A stretch of 22,224 nt of DNA from JBDKVA01 sp039679375 (GTDB lineage Bacteria; Bacillota; Clostridia; Acetivibrionales; DTU013), in contig JBDKVA010000199.1 in the NCBI GenBank assembly GCA_039679375.1, forward strand, positions 1 to 22,224, in the 5' to 3' direction. Position numbers and translations under genes: made by a program. The notes beneath the pieces are model-generated. The model saw only the letters and a program-made list of their open reading frames with translations, searched no databases and was not told the origin of the DNA. Positions within the stretch are counted from its first letter, which is position 1; every line of letters begins with the position of its first letter. This document shows positions 14,551 to 22,028 of this stretch, one piece after another.

Positions 14551-16131
14551 TCATTTATATTCGATTGTGAACCGGGCATCCGAGAGTTGTTTTTCTGCTA
14601 ACGAACGCTGATCACTGCTTAAGTATAGTGTTCCGAGATCAGGCAGATTAAGCAGCGGAGTCAGATCTGATACCGGGTTCCCTTCAAGGCTGATATTGAT
14701 AAGGTCCTGACACTCTGCTATGGGTTTCACATCAGGAATACTGCAGCCTTTCAGGGTGAGCTTTTTCAGCATCTTGAAATTTCTGAAGAACCCGACATCC
14801 GTCAGCTGCTTGCTTTCCGCCCAAAACGACTCAAGAGTCAACATTTGGGAGCAGTTCACGATATTCCGGTCGTTGATGTTACATCCTACAAACATGATGT
14901 CTTTCATTTTTGTGAGGCCTTGCAGCGGGGAAAAGTCAGCAACAGCGCCGTTGCCGTTCAGATAGAGTACTTCCAGGTTCTTAAGGCCGGCAAGGGGATG
15001 GATATCCGATACTTCATTCCAGTCCAGATAAAGCGACTGAAGGTTTACGAATTGAGCCAGCACGGTGATATCCCGAATTTTATTTTCTTTCGGCTCGTTG
15101 GGAGAACTGCCGGACAGATCGAGTTTCGTTACCTTTTTTGCTTCTGCAACCGTAATATCCCCTTCGGGTTTATTCATGTTGGCGCGTATCCTCTGTTCCA
15201 AAACAGGATCACCGAATACAATGGCGCTGTTGTTTGGGATGATATTGCCCAGCACCGGGATGTTCATCTCCGAATACCGGCCTGCGACAAATCCCGCAAA
15301 AAATATAACGAATACCGCTGCAACTGCGATTATTGCACTAATCGTTTTTTTCTTTGAGTTGTAGTATTTTAAATCATGAAGCAGGATTGCAGCGCTTTTA
15401 TAGCGTTTGTTGGGATCGAACGCTGTACACCGTTGAATGATTTTTCGCAGGGCAGAGTTGCGTACACCTTCTTTAGCATTTTTCACATCGGTTTCCCCTG
15501 TCAGCATCCAGTACAATAAAACGCCGAGGGCATATATGTCCGCACGGTTGTCCGTCTGTGAAAAGCCGTATTGTTCAGGGGGAGAAAAACGATGTGTGCC
15601 CATATAAACAGTATCGTTCTCAGCTGTTTTGACGTATTTTCTTGCGATCCCGAAATCGATCAGTGTTACCTTCTCTGTTTCCGGTTCGATGATGATATTG
15701 GACGGTTTGATATCCCTGTGGATCACGGGCGGAACCTGGCTGTGAATGAATATCAATGTCTTGCACAGCTTCTTCGCGATATTGGCAGCCTGTTTTTCCG
15801 GCAGCGGCTTTTGCACATATTTGTCAAGTGATTGGCCGCGGACAAATTCATGCAGGATATAGGTATGATCCTGATCCGATATTTTTCCCAAATAAACCGG
15901 CAGGCCCGGATGCGCCAAATGGGACAGTATTTCGTCTTCAGTAATGTCATCTTGTTTTTTATATCTTTTGGCAACGATCAGCCGCTCGCCTTGCTTTTCC
16001 TGTAATAGAAATGTCTGGCTGTGATCGTTCTCCGCCAAAAGTTCTAGGGGGATATAGCGGTCAATAAGCTCCACAGGGAAATGTCCGTCATTAAACTGTG
16101 CTGAAAATTCAGATGCGTACGATTTACTCAT
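14551..16131 (-). CDS. Transmembrane Ser/Thr protein kinase with leucine-rich-repeat ectodomain
   Basis: 526 residues. The cytoplasmic Hanks-type kinase domain (about 26-258) shows Lys55 (VAKRY), catalytic loop HRDIKPSN (138-145), DFG (159-161) and PPE (184-186). The glycine-rich loop is degenerate: AENDHSQT at 33-40 has no glycine. One membrane span lies at about 264-284. The extracytoplasmic part begins with an N-cap (304-339, with D-VLE--IR--M-KP-GDI-V-EA) followed by 22-residue LRRs of the L--L-L--N-I-DI-PL type. The N-cap and LRRs are shared with the two lipoproteins at 16785 and 17609. The start codon overlaps the HTH gene by 8 nt, with GGAGGGG upstream, implying translational coupling. 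PASTA repeats, usual in PrkC-type kinases, are absent. It probably senses an extracellular or cell-wall partner. Confidence 0.93.
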   Translation of the reverse strand: MSKSYASEFSAQFNDGHFPVELIDRYIPLELLAENDHSQTFLLQEKQGERLIVAKRYKKQDDITEDEILSHLAHPGLPVYLGKISDQDHTYILHEFVRGQSLDKYVQKPLPEKQAANIAKKLCKTLIFIHSQVPPVIHRDIKPSNIIIEPETEKVTLIDFGIARKYVKTAENDTVYMGTHRFSPPEQYGFSQTDNRADIYALGVLLYWMLTGETDVKNAKEGVRNSALRKIIQRCTAFDPNKRYKSAAILLHDLKYYNSKKKTISAIIAVAAVFVIFFAGFVAGRYSEMNIPVLGNIIPNNSAIVFGDPVLEQRIRANMNKPEGDITVAEAKKVTKLDLSGSSPNEPKENKIRDITVLAQFVNLQSLYLDWNEVSDIHPLAGLKNLEVLYLNGNGAVADFSPLQGLTKMKDIMFVGCNINDRNIVNCSQMLTLESFWAESKQLTDVGFFRNFKMLKKLTLKGCSIPDVKPIAECQDLINISLEGNPVSDLTPLLNLPDLGTLYLSSDQRSLAEKQLSDARFTIEYK

Positions 16132-16585
16132 AGCGCCCCTCCTTCCCGATCAATGGCAATGCAAACTCCTCCAGTGTAGCCTGGGCATCATAAAAGCTTA
16201 CGCTGTTTTTCAGGCAATACATGATGACGGCATCCCTTTTGATTCTAGGATACAGGAGACTCTTGCCTGCGATCCTCAGGAGTTCCTGTGTTTCGTTGAC
16301 ATTGAGCGAAAATCCGAAAGCCAGTTGGATCACCTTATCGCGGGAAGGCTGCCTGAGTCCGCTGAAAAGCTGGTGCCCATAGGTTCGGTCGATCCCGGAA
16401 TTTTTGATGACATGTTCCGAAATAAGATCCCTTTCCGCGCAAAGCCTTTGGATATATTCACGGAATGTTGTTTTTACAAACTCATCGTTATAAGTTTTCA
16501 TAAAAGCTTTCAGTCTCGACGTTTTAAACAGCCGTTTCATTAAAGTGCTTGTATTGATTTTGTTTTTGGTGTTATCAGCGTCCAT
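16124..16585 (-). CDS. XRE-like helix-turn-helix protein coupled to the kinase
   Basis: 153 residues. The region from about 53 to 110 (LISEHVIKNSGIDRTYGHQL, then SRDKVIQLAFGFSLNVNETQ and ELLRIAG) follows the five-helix XRE/lambda-repressor pattern, with a sheltered recognition helix and the LxLxxxETxxLLxxAG ending. An N-terminal helical part (about 12-50) precedes it. Family: small HTH proteins placed beside Ser/Thr kinases in Clostridia. They may be substrates or DNA-bound partners of the kinase; this is inference. The frame opens at 16693, but ATG at 16585 has a GGTGAGG ribosome site and the earlier part has unusual composition. The stop overlaps the kinase start. Confidence 0.8.
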   Translation of the reverse strand: MDADNTKNKINTSTLMKRLFKTSRLKAFMKTYNDEFVKTTFREYIQRLCAERDLISEHVIKNSGIDRTYGHQLFSGLRQPSRDKVIQLAFGFSLNVNETQELLRIAGKSLLYPRIKRDAVIMYCLKNSVSFYDAQATLEEFALPLIGKEGRYE

Positions 16586-16673
16586 GCCCTCACCTTCTTC
16601 GACAATGTTATGAACTTCAGTTTTGGCGTATGTCTGTCTGCCACCGCACCCACATCTCTCGCCCGACACAGCA

Positions 16674-16709
16674 CCCCTCCCGCTGCCATGCATTCCGTGG
16701 CAGGAGGGG
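16674..16709. repeat. GC-rich inverted repeat between LRR lipoprotein and HTH genes
   Basis: CCCCTCC (16674-16680) pairs with GGAGGGG (16703-16709), and CTGCCA (16683-16688) with TGGCAG (16698-16703), giving a strong hairpin. It lies about 75 nt past the stop of the lipoprotein gene at 16785. No T-run follows on the minus strand (the plus strand is T-rich after it), so it is more likely an mRNA-stabilising or processing structure than a classical terminator. Confidence 0.55.
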
Positions 16710-16784
16710 CTCTTATTTCTGCGTCCGTTTTTCAGGGCTCAGTATAATGAAATGAAACGGTTTTGTTATTTTTGCTGTTTCACT

Positions 16785-17588
16785 CTATTTGATTTCAAAG
16801 TCAGCGGCGCGCAGGTTCGGATAAATATCTTTGACCGGGCTATAGTCTTTGATTGGGTTTTGGGCCAGTAACAGTTCGGTCAGGTTCTTCAGGTTGGCAA
16901 GCGGAGTGATGTCCGTGATCTGATTCGCATCCAGGAATACGCTCCACAGTTTCGGCAGAGTGCCCAGCACCGTGATATCCGTGATGCCCGCGCCTTTCGC
17001 TTCAAATATTTCAAGGTTTTTCATGTCTGCTATGAAATCGAGGTTCGCACATGCCGTATATCCCTGGTCGGGCGAATAGCACCAGTCATAGACCAGGCAA
17101 ACCATGTTTGTCAGGCTCTTCAGCGGCGACAGGTCGTCGGGTCTGACGCCAGTAAACCCAAGGTTTGTCAGTGATGTAAGTTCAGAAAGCGGCGTAAAAT
17201 CCTTGATATCGTTAAAGGAAAGGTTTAGTTCCTTAAGTCCGGTGAAATATTTGAGGGAAGTGATATCCTTGATGCCGCCGTTCTTGCTGTTCATGTCATC
17301 AAAGCTTTCATTTGAAAGGTCAAGCTTTGTGACAGCCTGTGCTTCTTCGATGGTGATATCGCCGTCCGGCTTTTTCATTTGCTCGCGCACCATTTTCTCC
17401 AATACTGTATCGTTGAACACCACAACTTCCAGCGCTTCGAAAGATGAAACTGCAGGAAGCTCTGATGCGGGCGCGGAAGATGACGGGGCGGATGAACTTT
17501 CAGCCGGTTTTTCTGCGGCGGGCGCGACACAGGCAGCCAATGAGAGTATAAGCATTAAAACCGTTAATAGTGCTATAGCCTTTTTCAT
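16785..17588 (-). CDS. Leucine-rich-repeat lipoprotein (first downstream copy)
   Basis: 267 residues. Signal peptide with lipobox LAAC (Cys20), a Ser/Ala/Pro/Glu-rich linker to about 50, then the N-cap at about 57-91 (VVFNDTVLEKMVREQMKKPD, then GDITIEEAQ), followed by about six LRRs with LKELNLSFNDIKDFTPLSEL-type units. The C-terminus (DYSPVKDIYPNL) also occurs in the neighbouring lipoprotein. It is probably displayed on the outer face of the membrane and shares its binding module with the kinase ectodomain. AGGAG lies 8 nt before the ATG; the gene begins 20 nt after the other lipoprotein gene. Ligand unknown. Confidence 0.9.
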   Translation of the reverse strand: MKKAIALLTVLMLILSLAACVAPAAEKPAESSSAPSSSAPASELPAVSSFEALEVVVFNDTVLEKMVREQMKKPDGDITIEEAQAVTKLDLSNESFDDMNSKNGGIKDITSLKYFTGLKELNLSFNDIKDFTPLSELTSLTNLGFTGVRPDDLSPLKSLTNMVCLVYDWCYSPDQGYTACANLDFIADMKNLEIFEAKGAGITDITVLGTLPKLWSVFLDANQITDITPLANLKNLTELLLAQNPIKDYSPVKDIYPNLRAADFEIK

Positions 17589-17608
17589 AGATGTGTCTCC
17601 TCGTAAAT

Positions 17609-18391
17609 TTATTTTAGTTTGAAATCCTTTTCTTCCAAATTCGGGTAAATGTCCTTCAAAGGTGAATAATCAGTAGCGGGGTTGTTTTTAAGAAGTAGTG
17701 ACTTAAGTTTGGTAAGCCCTGCAAGCGGCGATAAATCCGTAACCATGTTTTCCTCCATGTAAAGGTAAACAAGCCCGGCCATGCCGGAGAGCGGTCTTAT
17801 ATCCGTAATCTGATTGCCCTTGATCCACAGGCTTTCCATTTTCGTCATGCCCGAAAGTGCGCTGATATCCGTAATTTTACCGTTCCCCCATATCCAGAGA
17901 TCCTTCATGTTTATAAGCCCTTTCAACGGGCTGATATCGGAAATATTATCACAGCATATATACAGGTATTCCAGTTTTGTAAGGCCTGCAAGAGGGCTTA
18001 AATCGAAGGGTTTTCCGTCATTATTAAGCGCCCAGTTCAGGTTTAAAAAGGTCAGGTTGGGAAACTGGGCTATGCCGCTTAAATCCTTCACCCTGGGAAT
18101 AGGCTTGTCGCCTTCCATCTCCAGTTTCAGCTCCGTAACGGTCTGAGCTTCGGCAACCAAAATATCGCCGGATGGCTTGTTCATTGCCTTGCGAACCAGT
18201 TCCTCCAGCACTTCATCGGTGAAGGCCACGACCTCGGGCGCTGTCGCAGACGGCTGCACCGCCGATTCTGCCGGCTGCGTCTGCGCTGTTGAGGCTGAAG
18301 GCTGTGCCGCCGACTGGACGGGGGCCGCGCCGCACGCCGCGAATATGAATAGAATTGATATCAGCGTAATAACAGATAATGCTTTTTTCAT
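17609..18391 (-). CDS. Leucine-rich-repeat lipoprotein (first in operon)
   Basis: 260 residues. Signal peptide with FAAC lipobox (Cys20), Ala/Gln/Ser/Pro linker to about 50, N-cap at 54-90 (VAFTDEVLEELVRKAMNKPS, then GDILVAEAQ), then LRRs such as LTKLEYLYICCDNISDISPL and MESLWIKGNQITDIRPLSGM, ending DYSPLKDIYPNL. The fold resembles internalin-type LRRs. The gene is preceded by AAAGGAG at a good distance and leads the minus-strand cassette LRR, LRR, HTH, kinase. It is a close paralogue of the next gene, evidently by tandem duplication. Confidence 0.9.
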   Translation of the reverse strand: MKKALSVITLISILFIFAACGAAPVQSAAQPSASTAQTQPAESAVQPSATAPEVVAFTDEVLEELVRKAMNKPSGDILVAEAQTVTELKLEMEGDKPIPRVKDLSGIAQFPNLTFLNLNWALNNDGKPFDLSPLAGLTKLEYLYICCDNISDISPLKGLINMKDLWIWGNGKITDISALSGMTKMESLWIKGNQITDIRPLSGMAGLVYLYMEENMVTDLSPLAGLTKLKSLLLKNNPATDYSPLKDIYPNLEEKDFKLK

Positions 18392-18462
18392 GTTTTTTGC
18401 TCCTTTTTGTCTTAATTTTTAAGGACCTTCATCGGCTCCAGCGCTAACTTGAAATATGGGCC

Positions 18463-18480
18463 GACTTTCGGCGAAAAGTC
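18463..18480. promoter_or_regulatory. Small palindrome upstream of the LRR cassette, possible operator
   Basis: GACTTT (18463-18468) and AAAGTC (18475-18480) form a short inverted repeat about 70 bp upstream of the first LRR gene. A minus-strand TTGACT (18482-18477) overlaps it and could be a -35 box, but no well-spaced -10 box is clear. Weak evidence. Confidence 0.25.
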
Positions 18481-18550
18481 AATATTTGTATACTAATATT
18501 ACCATCAATCGAAGCAGCGCAGGTATGCGCGATGCATACAGGTTTAATGG

Positions 18551-18759
18551 AGTCTGAAGATTTCAAAAAGAAATACCGGTATACTCTACTATGATTGTAC
18601 CAATTTCTTCTTTGAAATTAAAGAGGCAAAGGCTATGAACCGATATACGCAAGGACAGATTTTACTGATGCCCTACATGAAGCTTTTGGCTTCTACACTG
18701 ATTACCAGATTGTAACAAATAAAATGATGAAAAAATTTTTTAAAGGGAAAAAGATATAA
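18551..18759 (+). pseudogene. Transposase fossil, IS1634-like
   Basis: The frame starting at 18551 reads SLKISKRNTGILYYDCTNFF followed by FEIKEA, the catalytic-core start of IS1634/IS4-type transposases. From about 18646, in another frame, it reads YARTDFTDALHEAFGFYTDY then QIVTNKMMKKFF to a stop at 18757-18759, the usual C-terminus of the same family. About 300 internal codons are missing and the halves are out of frame, so the gene is dead. No clear terminal inverted repeats were found. Family assignment rests on remembered motifs. Confidence 0.75.
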
Positions 18760-18787
18760 GAAAATTACGCACTTTTCAACCAGACAC

Positions 18788-18831
18788 AAAAGCTTGGATC
18801 CCCCTTATTTTCTGGGATTACCAAGCTTTTT
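18788..18831. terminator. Bidirectional terminator-like hairpin
   Basis: AAAAGCTTGGATCCC (18788-18802) pairs with GGGAT (18814-18818), a 2-nt bulge and CCAAGCTTTT (18821-18830). On the plus strand the stem runs into TTTTT; on the minus strand it ends in TTTT. It would end transcripts from rubredoxin (minus) and anything read through the transposase fossil (plus). Confidence 0.7.
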
Positions 18832-18858
18832 CTCTTCTCCAACTGTCAAAGATAGGAA

Positions 18859-18959
18859 TATAACATATACTCTATTTTCTGCAATACATTTTTTGCATAA
18901 ATCAGCCTTATCCTTATTCCTTATTCCTTATTCCAATTCAAACATATCCTTGCCGACAC
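18859..18959. repeat. Direct repeat B (rubredoxin tail plus relic promoter)
   Basis: Partner of 14377-14471. It covers the last codons of the intact rubredoxin gene, three tandem TTATTCC 7-mers (18914-18934, spanning the stop codon) and a promoter-like pair on the minus strand, TTGCAG (18884-18879) and TATATT (18862-18857) with a 16-nt spacer. The pair is the counterpart of the glnA promoter, but here it drives only into the hairpin at 18788-18831. Confidence 0.85.
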
Positions 18960-19086
18960 CGCATATGGGACATACCCAGTCGTCCGGGATATCTTTAAAA
19001 GGTGTTCCCGGTGCAATACCCGCATCGGGGTCTCCTATCGCAGGGTCATAAACATAGCCGCATGCCGTACAAACATATTTGTCCAT
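18928..19086 (-). CDS. Rubredoxin
   Basis: 52 residues, the standard rubredoxin size. It starts MDKYVCTACGYVYDP and ends DMFELE. The four iron ligands are Cys6, Cys9, Cys39 and Cys42, in CTACGY and CPICG, and the conserved GDPDAGIAPGT and DDWVCP segments are present. It is a one-electron carrier in the cytoplasm of anaerobes, often serving oxygen and peroxide reductases. GGAG stands 9 nt before the ATG. A truncated copy of its 3' end lies upstream of glnA, so the two genes were probably once neighbours. Confidence 0.97.
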   Translation of the reverse strand: MDKYVCTACGYVYDPAIGDPDAGIAPGTPFKDIPDDWVCPICGVGKDMFELE

Positions 19087-19422
19087 TTCATTCAACTCCA
19101 ATCAAATTTATAATTGATTCACATGGGTTAATATTTCCCTTGGAATGCGGCTATAAACAGAATTTTGAATATTTATTTTCAGCCCTTTCCCTTACCGCCA
19201 AACAGGACGCTTGGTTCCGAGGGAATCTGGGCTGCGAGTTGCGCAGCCCTTCTACCCGGATTTTTGGGAAGAATTCCTTGATTATGTCGGCATCTGGCCG
19301 CCGCCAAGATAGCATTTTATCATGCGGTGGCCTTCCTGACTATCTTTCGGACAGATCACACTCGGGCTCACCCTATTATCAGTTCAGAAAAGAGGGAGCA
19401 TTTGGAAGTATGCTGCGACCGG
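19087..19422. other. Gene-free stretch upstream of rubredoxin
   Basis: About 335 bp with no credible gene. One strong hairpin, GGGCTGCG (19229-19236) and CGCAGCCC (19242-19249) with a 5-nt loop, may mark the end of the binding-lipoprotein transcript, although no T-run follows on that strand. The rubredoxin promoter must lie here, but no convincing -35/-10 pair was found. Confidence 0.5.
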
Positions 19423-21045
19423 TCAGGAATTCCATCTGTCATAAGCTGCCTGATATGCCTTCAGGATCTTATCAAGTCCCATACCATTGATCTTGGAGAT
19501 ATAATCATTCCATTCGGTATCTACATTCATGACCCCGGTAATAAATTTGCCTTTCATTTCCTTTACATAAGTATCAATTGTGGTATAGGCGTCGTCGATA
19601 ATTCCCTGCTCTTCTTCAGTAAATTTTAGATAACTGCCGGGGAATGGAGCTGTTTCCGAATAAGGAACCAGGTTTTTGACAAATCCCTGCTGCCGGGCTT
19701 TATTATTGCCCTCTGTCGCAGTGGTGGCATTGGCGAATTCGTCAAACCGGCCAAGATCCGCAAAGTTAAGATTCTCGTAGATGTAGGTGCCAAAAGCCTT
19801 TTTGCCTTCAAATTCTTTCGGCAAAATAAATTCATATTCTGTATGGCTGCTGTTTGCCCATTTCCAGGATGTGCCTTCCGGCCCATACACAAACGCAGTA
19901 CCATCCATCCCGGTTCCTTTGACTACTTCCTTGGTCGCGAACATAACATCAAACATCCGGCAGAGCTCCTTTATGTATTTGCACTCTGAATTGATGAGCA
20001 GGCCGCCAGGCTGGCAAAACTGCCATCCCATGACGTTTTGCGTCTTATCATATTTCGAGGTCAGGGGAGCCAGCTGGTTGAGTTCTACCTTTCCACTCTT
20101 GAAAGCATCCTCTGCGAGGTTGTTCAGCCCTTCATGACCAAAAACAATCAGACCTTCGGCAGCAAGTGAAAGCTTGGTGGCATTATCAAGCGTGAGATAT
20201 TCTTTATGAAGAAGTCCTTCCGAATACAATTGGTTCATATACTTCAAATAAAGCTTGTATTGTTCGGAAATTCGGTTGAAAATAACTTTTCCCGTGCCGT
20301 CGTCTTCAAAATCCAGATTTTTACCCGTGCCGAAGGAAGCCCATAGAAACTGTTCACGGTCATCGGCAAGAGGAGCGGCGCCCTTATTGTACTCTTTCAG
20401 CTTGGCAAGGACATCATGGAACTCATCAACGGTTGCCGGAACCTGACAGCCTGCTGCCTTCAGCGTATCTTCGCGGTAATACATGCGGGCCACCACTGCA
20501 GTACAGTCTTTCCCGATATAAGGAAGCTGATAAATTGCCCCGTTGGTTTCGGTGACCACCTTGCGTGCATCCGGATAATCCTTGAAGGTCTGCTGCAGAT
20601 TGGGCATGTATTGCAGATAATCCTGATAATTGGCAAAACGTCCTCCCATAACACCATAATCGTTGATATAAGTATTGTTAATGGGATCCCATGTACGCTG
20701 GAAGAAGTCAGGCCAGTTGTTGGATGCCAGGAAGACTGCCAGCGCATCCTTGGAAACGACTTCCCAGTCAACATGAATGTTTGTAATTTCCTCCAGCTTC
20801 TGCCATACAAGACGAGGCTGGGAAATATCAATGTTTTCGCCGATTACGGCACCTTTTACGCTGATCTTATCGGCGACGATCGGATAGGAAGGTGTGTATT
20901 TTTCCTGACTGGATGTATCGCCGGAGGCAGACTGCACGGAAGACGAGGCATTCTTTGACGGCGATGAGGGAGAACCGGCGCAGCTGCACATCATCACGGC
21001 TGTGAGGATTAGGGCGAGCGATGTGGTTAATGCTTTTCGAAACAT
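19423..21045 (-). CDS. Extracellular solute-binding lipoprotein, second LplABC-type system
   Basis: 540 residues. The signal peptide ends at MMCSC (lipidated Cys22), followed by a Ser-rich linker. The body has the LplA/family 1 layout: DISQPRLVWQKLEEITNIHV, NWPDFFQRTWDP, YQLPYIGKDCTAVVARMYYR, then the open C-terminal lobe ending in a long helix. It is paired with the permeases at 21123 and 22029, whose order (permease, permease, lipoprotein) is usual. The start ATG at 21045 has AGGAGG 8 nt upstream; a TTG two codons earlier is not used. It is only distantly similar to the lipoprotein at 3354, so the two loci probably import different compounds. Confidence 0.9.
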   Translation of the reverse strand: MFRKALTTSLALILTAVMMCSCAGSPSSPSKNASSSVQSASGDTSSQEKYTPSYPIVADKISVKGAVIGENIDISQPRLVWQKLEEITNIHVDWEVVSKDALAVFLASNNWPDFFQRTWDPINNTYINDYGVMGGRFANYQDYLQYMPNLQQTFKDYPDARKVVTETNGAIYQLPYIGKDCTAVVARMYYREDTLKAAGCQVPATVDEFHDVLAKLKEYNKGAAPLADDREQFLWASFGTGKNLDFEDDGTGKVIFNRISEQYKLYLKYMNQLYSEGLLHKEYLTLDNATKLSLAAEGLIVFGHEGLNNLAEDAFKSGKVELNQLAPLTSKYDKTQNVMGWQFCQPGGLLINSECKYIKELCRMFDVMFATKEVVKGTGMDGTAFVYGPEGTSWKWANSSHTEYEFILPKEFEGKKAFGTYIYENLNFADLGRFDEFANATTATEGNNKARQQGFVKNLVPYSETAPFPGSYLKFTEEEQGIIDDAYTTIDTYVKEMKGKFITGVMNVDTEWNDYISKINGMGLDKILKAYQAAYDRWNS

Positions 21046-21122
21046 AAACAATTCCTCCTTATTTTGATATTTGTATATCAGCAGCTTCCGCCGGCCGGAC
21101 GAAAGCCAATGATCCGTTTTAT

Positions 21123-22016
21123 TCAGCCTTTCACAGATCCGATCATGACGCCTTGTACGAAATATTTCTGCAGGAACGGGTAAAGGATCAGGACCGGCAG
21201 CGAAGAAACGATGATTACCGCGTATTTAATAAGTTCTTTTAGCTGAAATTTCGCGGCGGCGGCATCTTCTCCGGTATTGTTAAGCATATTGGCACTGGTC
21301 TGCTCCAACACCAGAATTTTACGCAAAACGAGTTGCAAGGGTAACTTTGCTTGATCCTTCAGGTAAATCAATGCAATAAAATAGGTGTTCCAGTGTTCAA
21401 CCGAAAAGTAAAGCACCATTACTCCGAGCAACGCTTTGGAAAGCGGCAGTACCACCCGCAGAAAGGTTTGAATCGGCGTGCTCCCGTCAATGACTGCCGC
21501 TTCCTCCAGTTCTTTAGGCAGGCTGCAGAAAAATGTACGGCACATAATGCAGTAATACATATTGAAAGCGTAAATCAGGACCATAACTGCCCGCGTATTG
21601 TAAAGCCCCAGATGATTGACCAGCAAAAAGGTCGGGATCAGTCCGCCGCTGAAATACATCGGGATCAGAAAATATGTCGTCAAAATCCTTCTGCCCGGAA
21701 GAGTTCTGCGGGCCAGCGCATATCCTGCCGTTACGGTGACCGCAAGATTGATCATGGTGCCAACCGTCGTGTAAAAAATAGTATTGGCATACCCGGTCAG
21801 AATATTATCATCCTGAAAAATGCGACGGTAACCCTCCAATGTAAAGCCCTTCGGCAGAAGGATTATTTTACCGGAAGCAACCATTTTGGGATCGCTTACA
21901 GATGCTGAAATGACATAAATCAGCGGATACATAACAATAATTAATAAAATTGTGACAAAGATATAGCAGAATACCCGGAACCGCCGGTCACCCGCAGAAT
22001 CTCTGATTGCTGCCAT
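21123..22016 (-). CDS. ABC importer permease, LplC type, second system
   Basis: 297 residues with six spans. EAA loop EAAVIDGSTPIQTFLRVVLP, the insertion VLEQTSANMLNNTGEDAAAAKF and the family ending PFLQKYFVQGVMIGSVKG are all present. GAGGAGG lies 7 nt before the ATG. The gene begins 12 nt after the stop of the partner permease and is followed after 77 nt by the lipoprotein gene. It should form the channel half with the permease at 22029. Confidence 0.93.
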   Translation of the reverse strand: MAAIRDSAGDRRFRVFCYIFVTILLIIVMYPLIYVISASVSDPKMVASGKIILLPKGFTLEGYRRIFQDDNILTGYANTIFYTTVGTMINLAVTVTAGYALARRTLPGRRILTTYFLIPMYFSGGLIPTFLLVNHLGLYNTRAVMVLIYAFNMYYCIMCRTFFCSLPKELEEAAVIDGSTPIQTFLRVVLPLSKALLGVMVLYFSVEHWNTYFIALIYLKDQAKLPLQLVLRKILVLEQTSANMLNNTGEDAAAAKFQLKELIKYAVIIVSSLPVLILYPFLQKYFVQGVMIGSVKG

Positions 22017-22028
22017 TTTTTCTCCTCC

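Noticed and set aside
16586..16693. 36-codon N-terminal extension of the HTH protein
   Set aside because: It is Gly/Arg/Cys-rich, overlaps the GC-rich inverted repeat and lacks a ribosome site; ATG at 16585 is well supported.
18914..18934. Tandem 7-mers (TTATTCC x3) as the start of a CRISPR or phase-variable tract
   Set aside because: Only three units with no spacers, spanning a stop codon, so length change would not alter the protein in a useful way.
18794..19051. Plus-strand open frame covering the rubredoxin region
   Set aside because: It runs through a terminator hairpin, a repeat and the antisense of rubredoxin, whose identity is certain.
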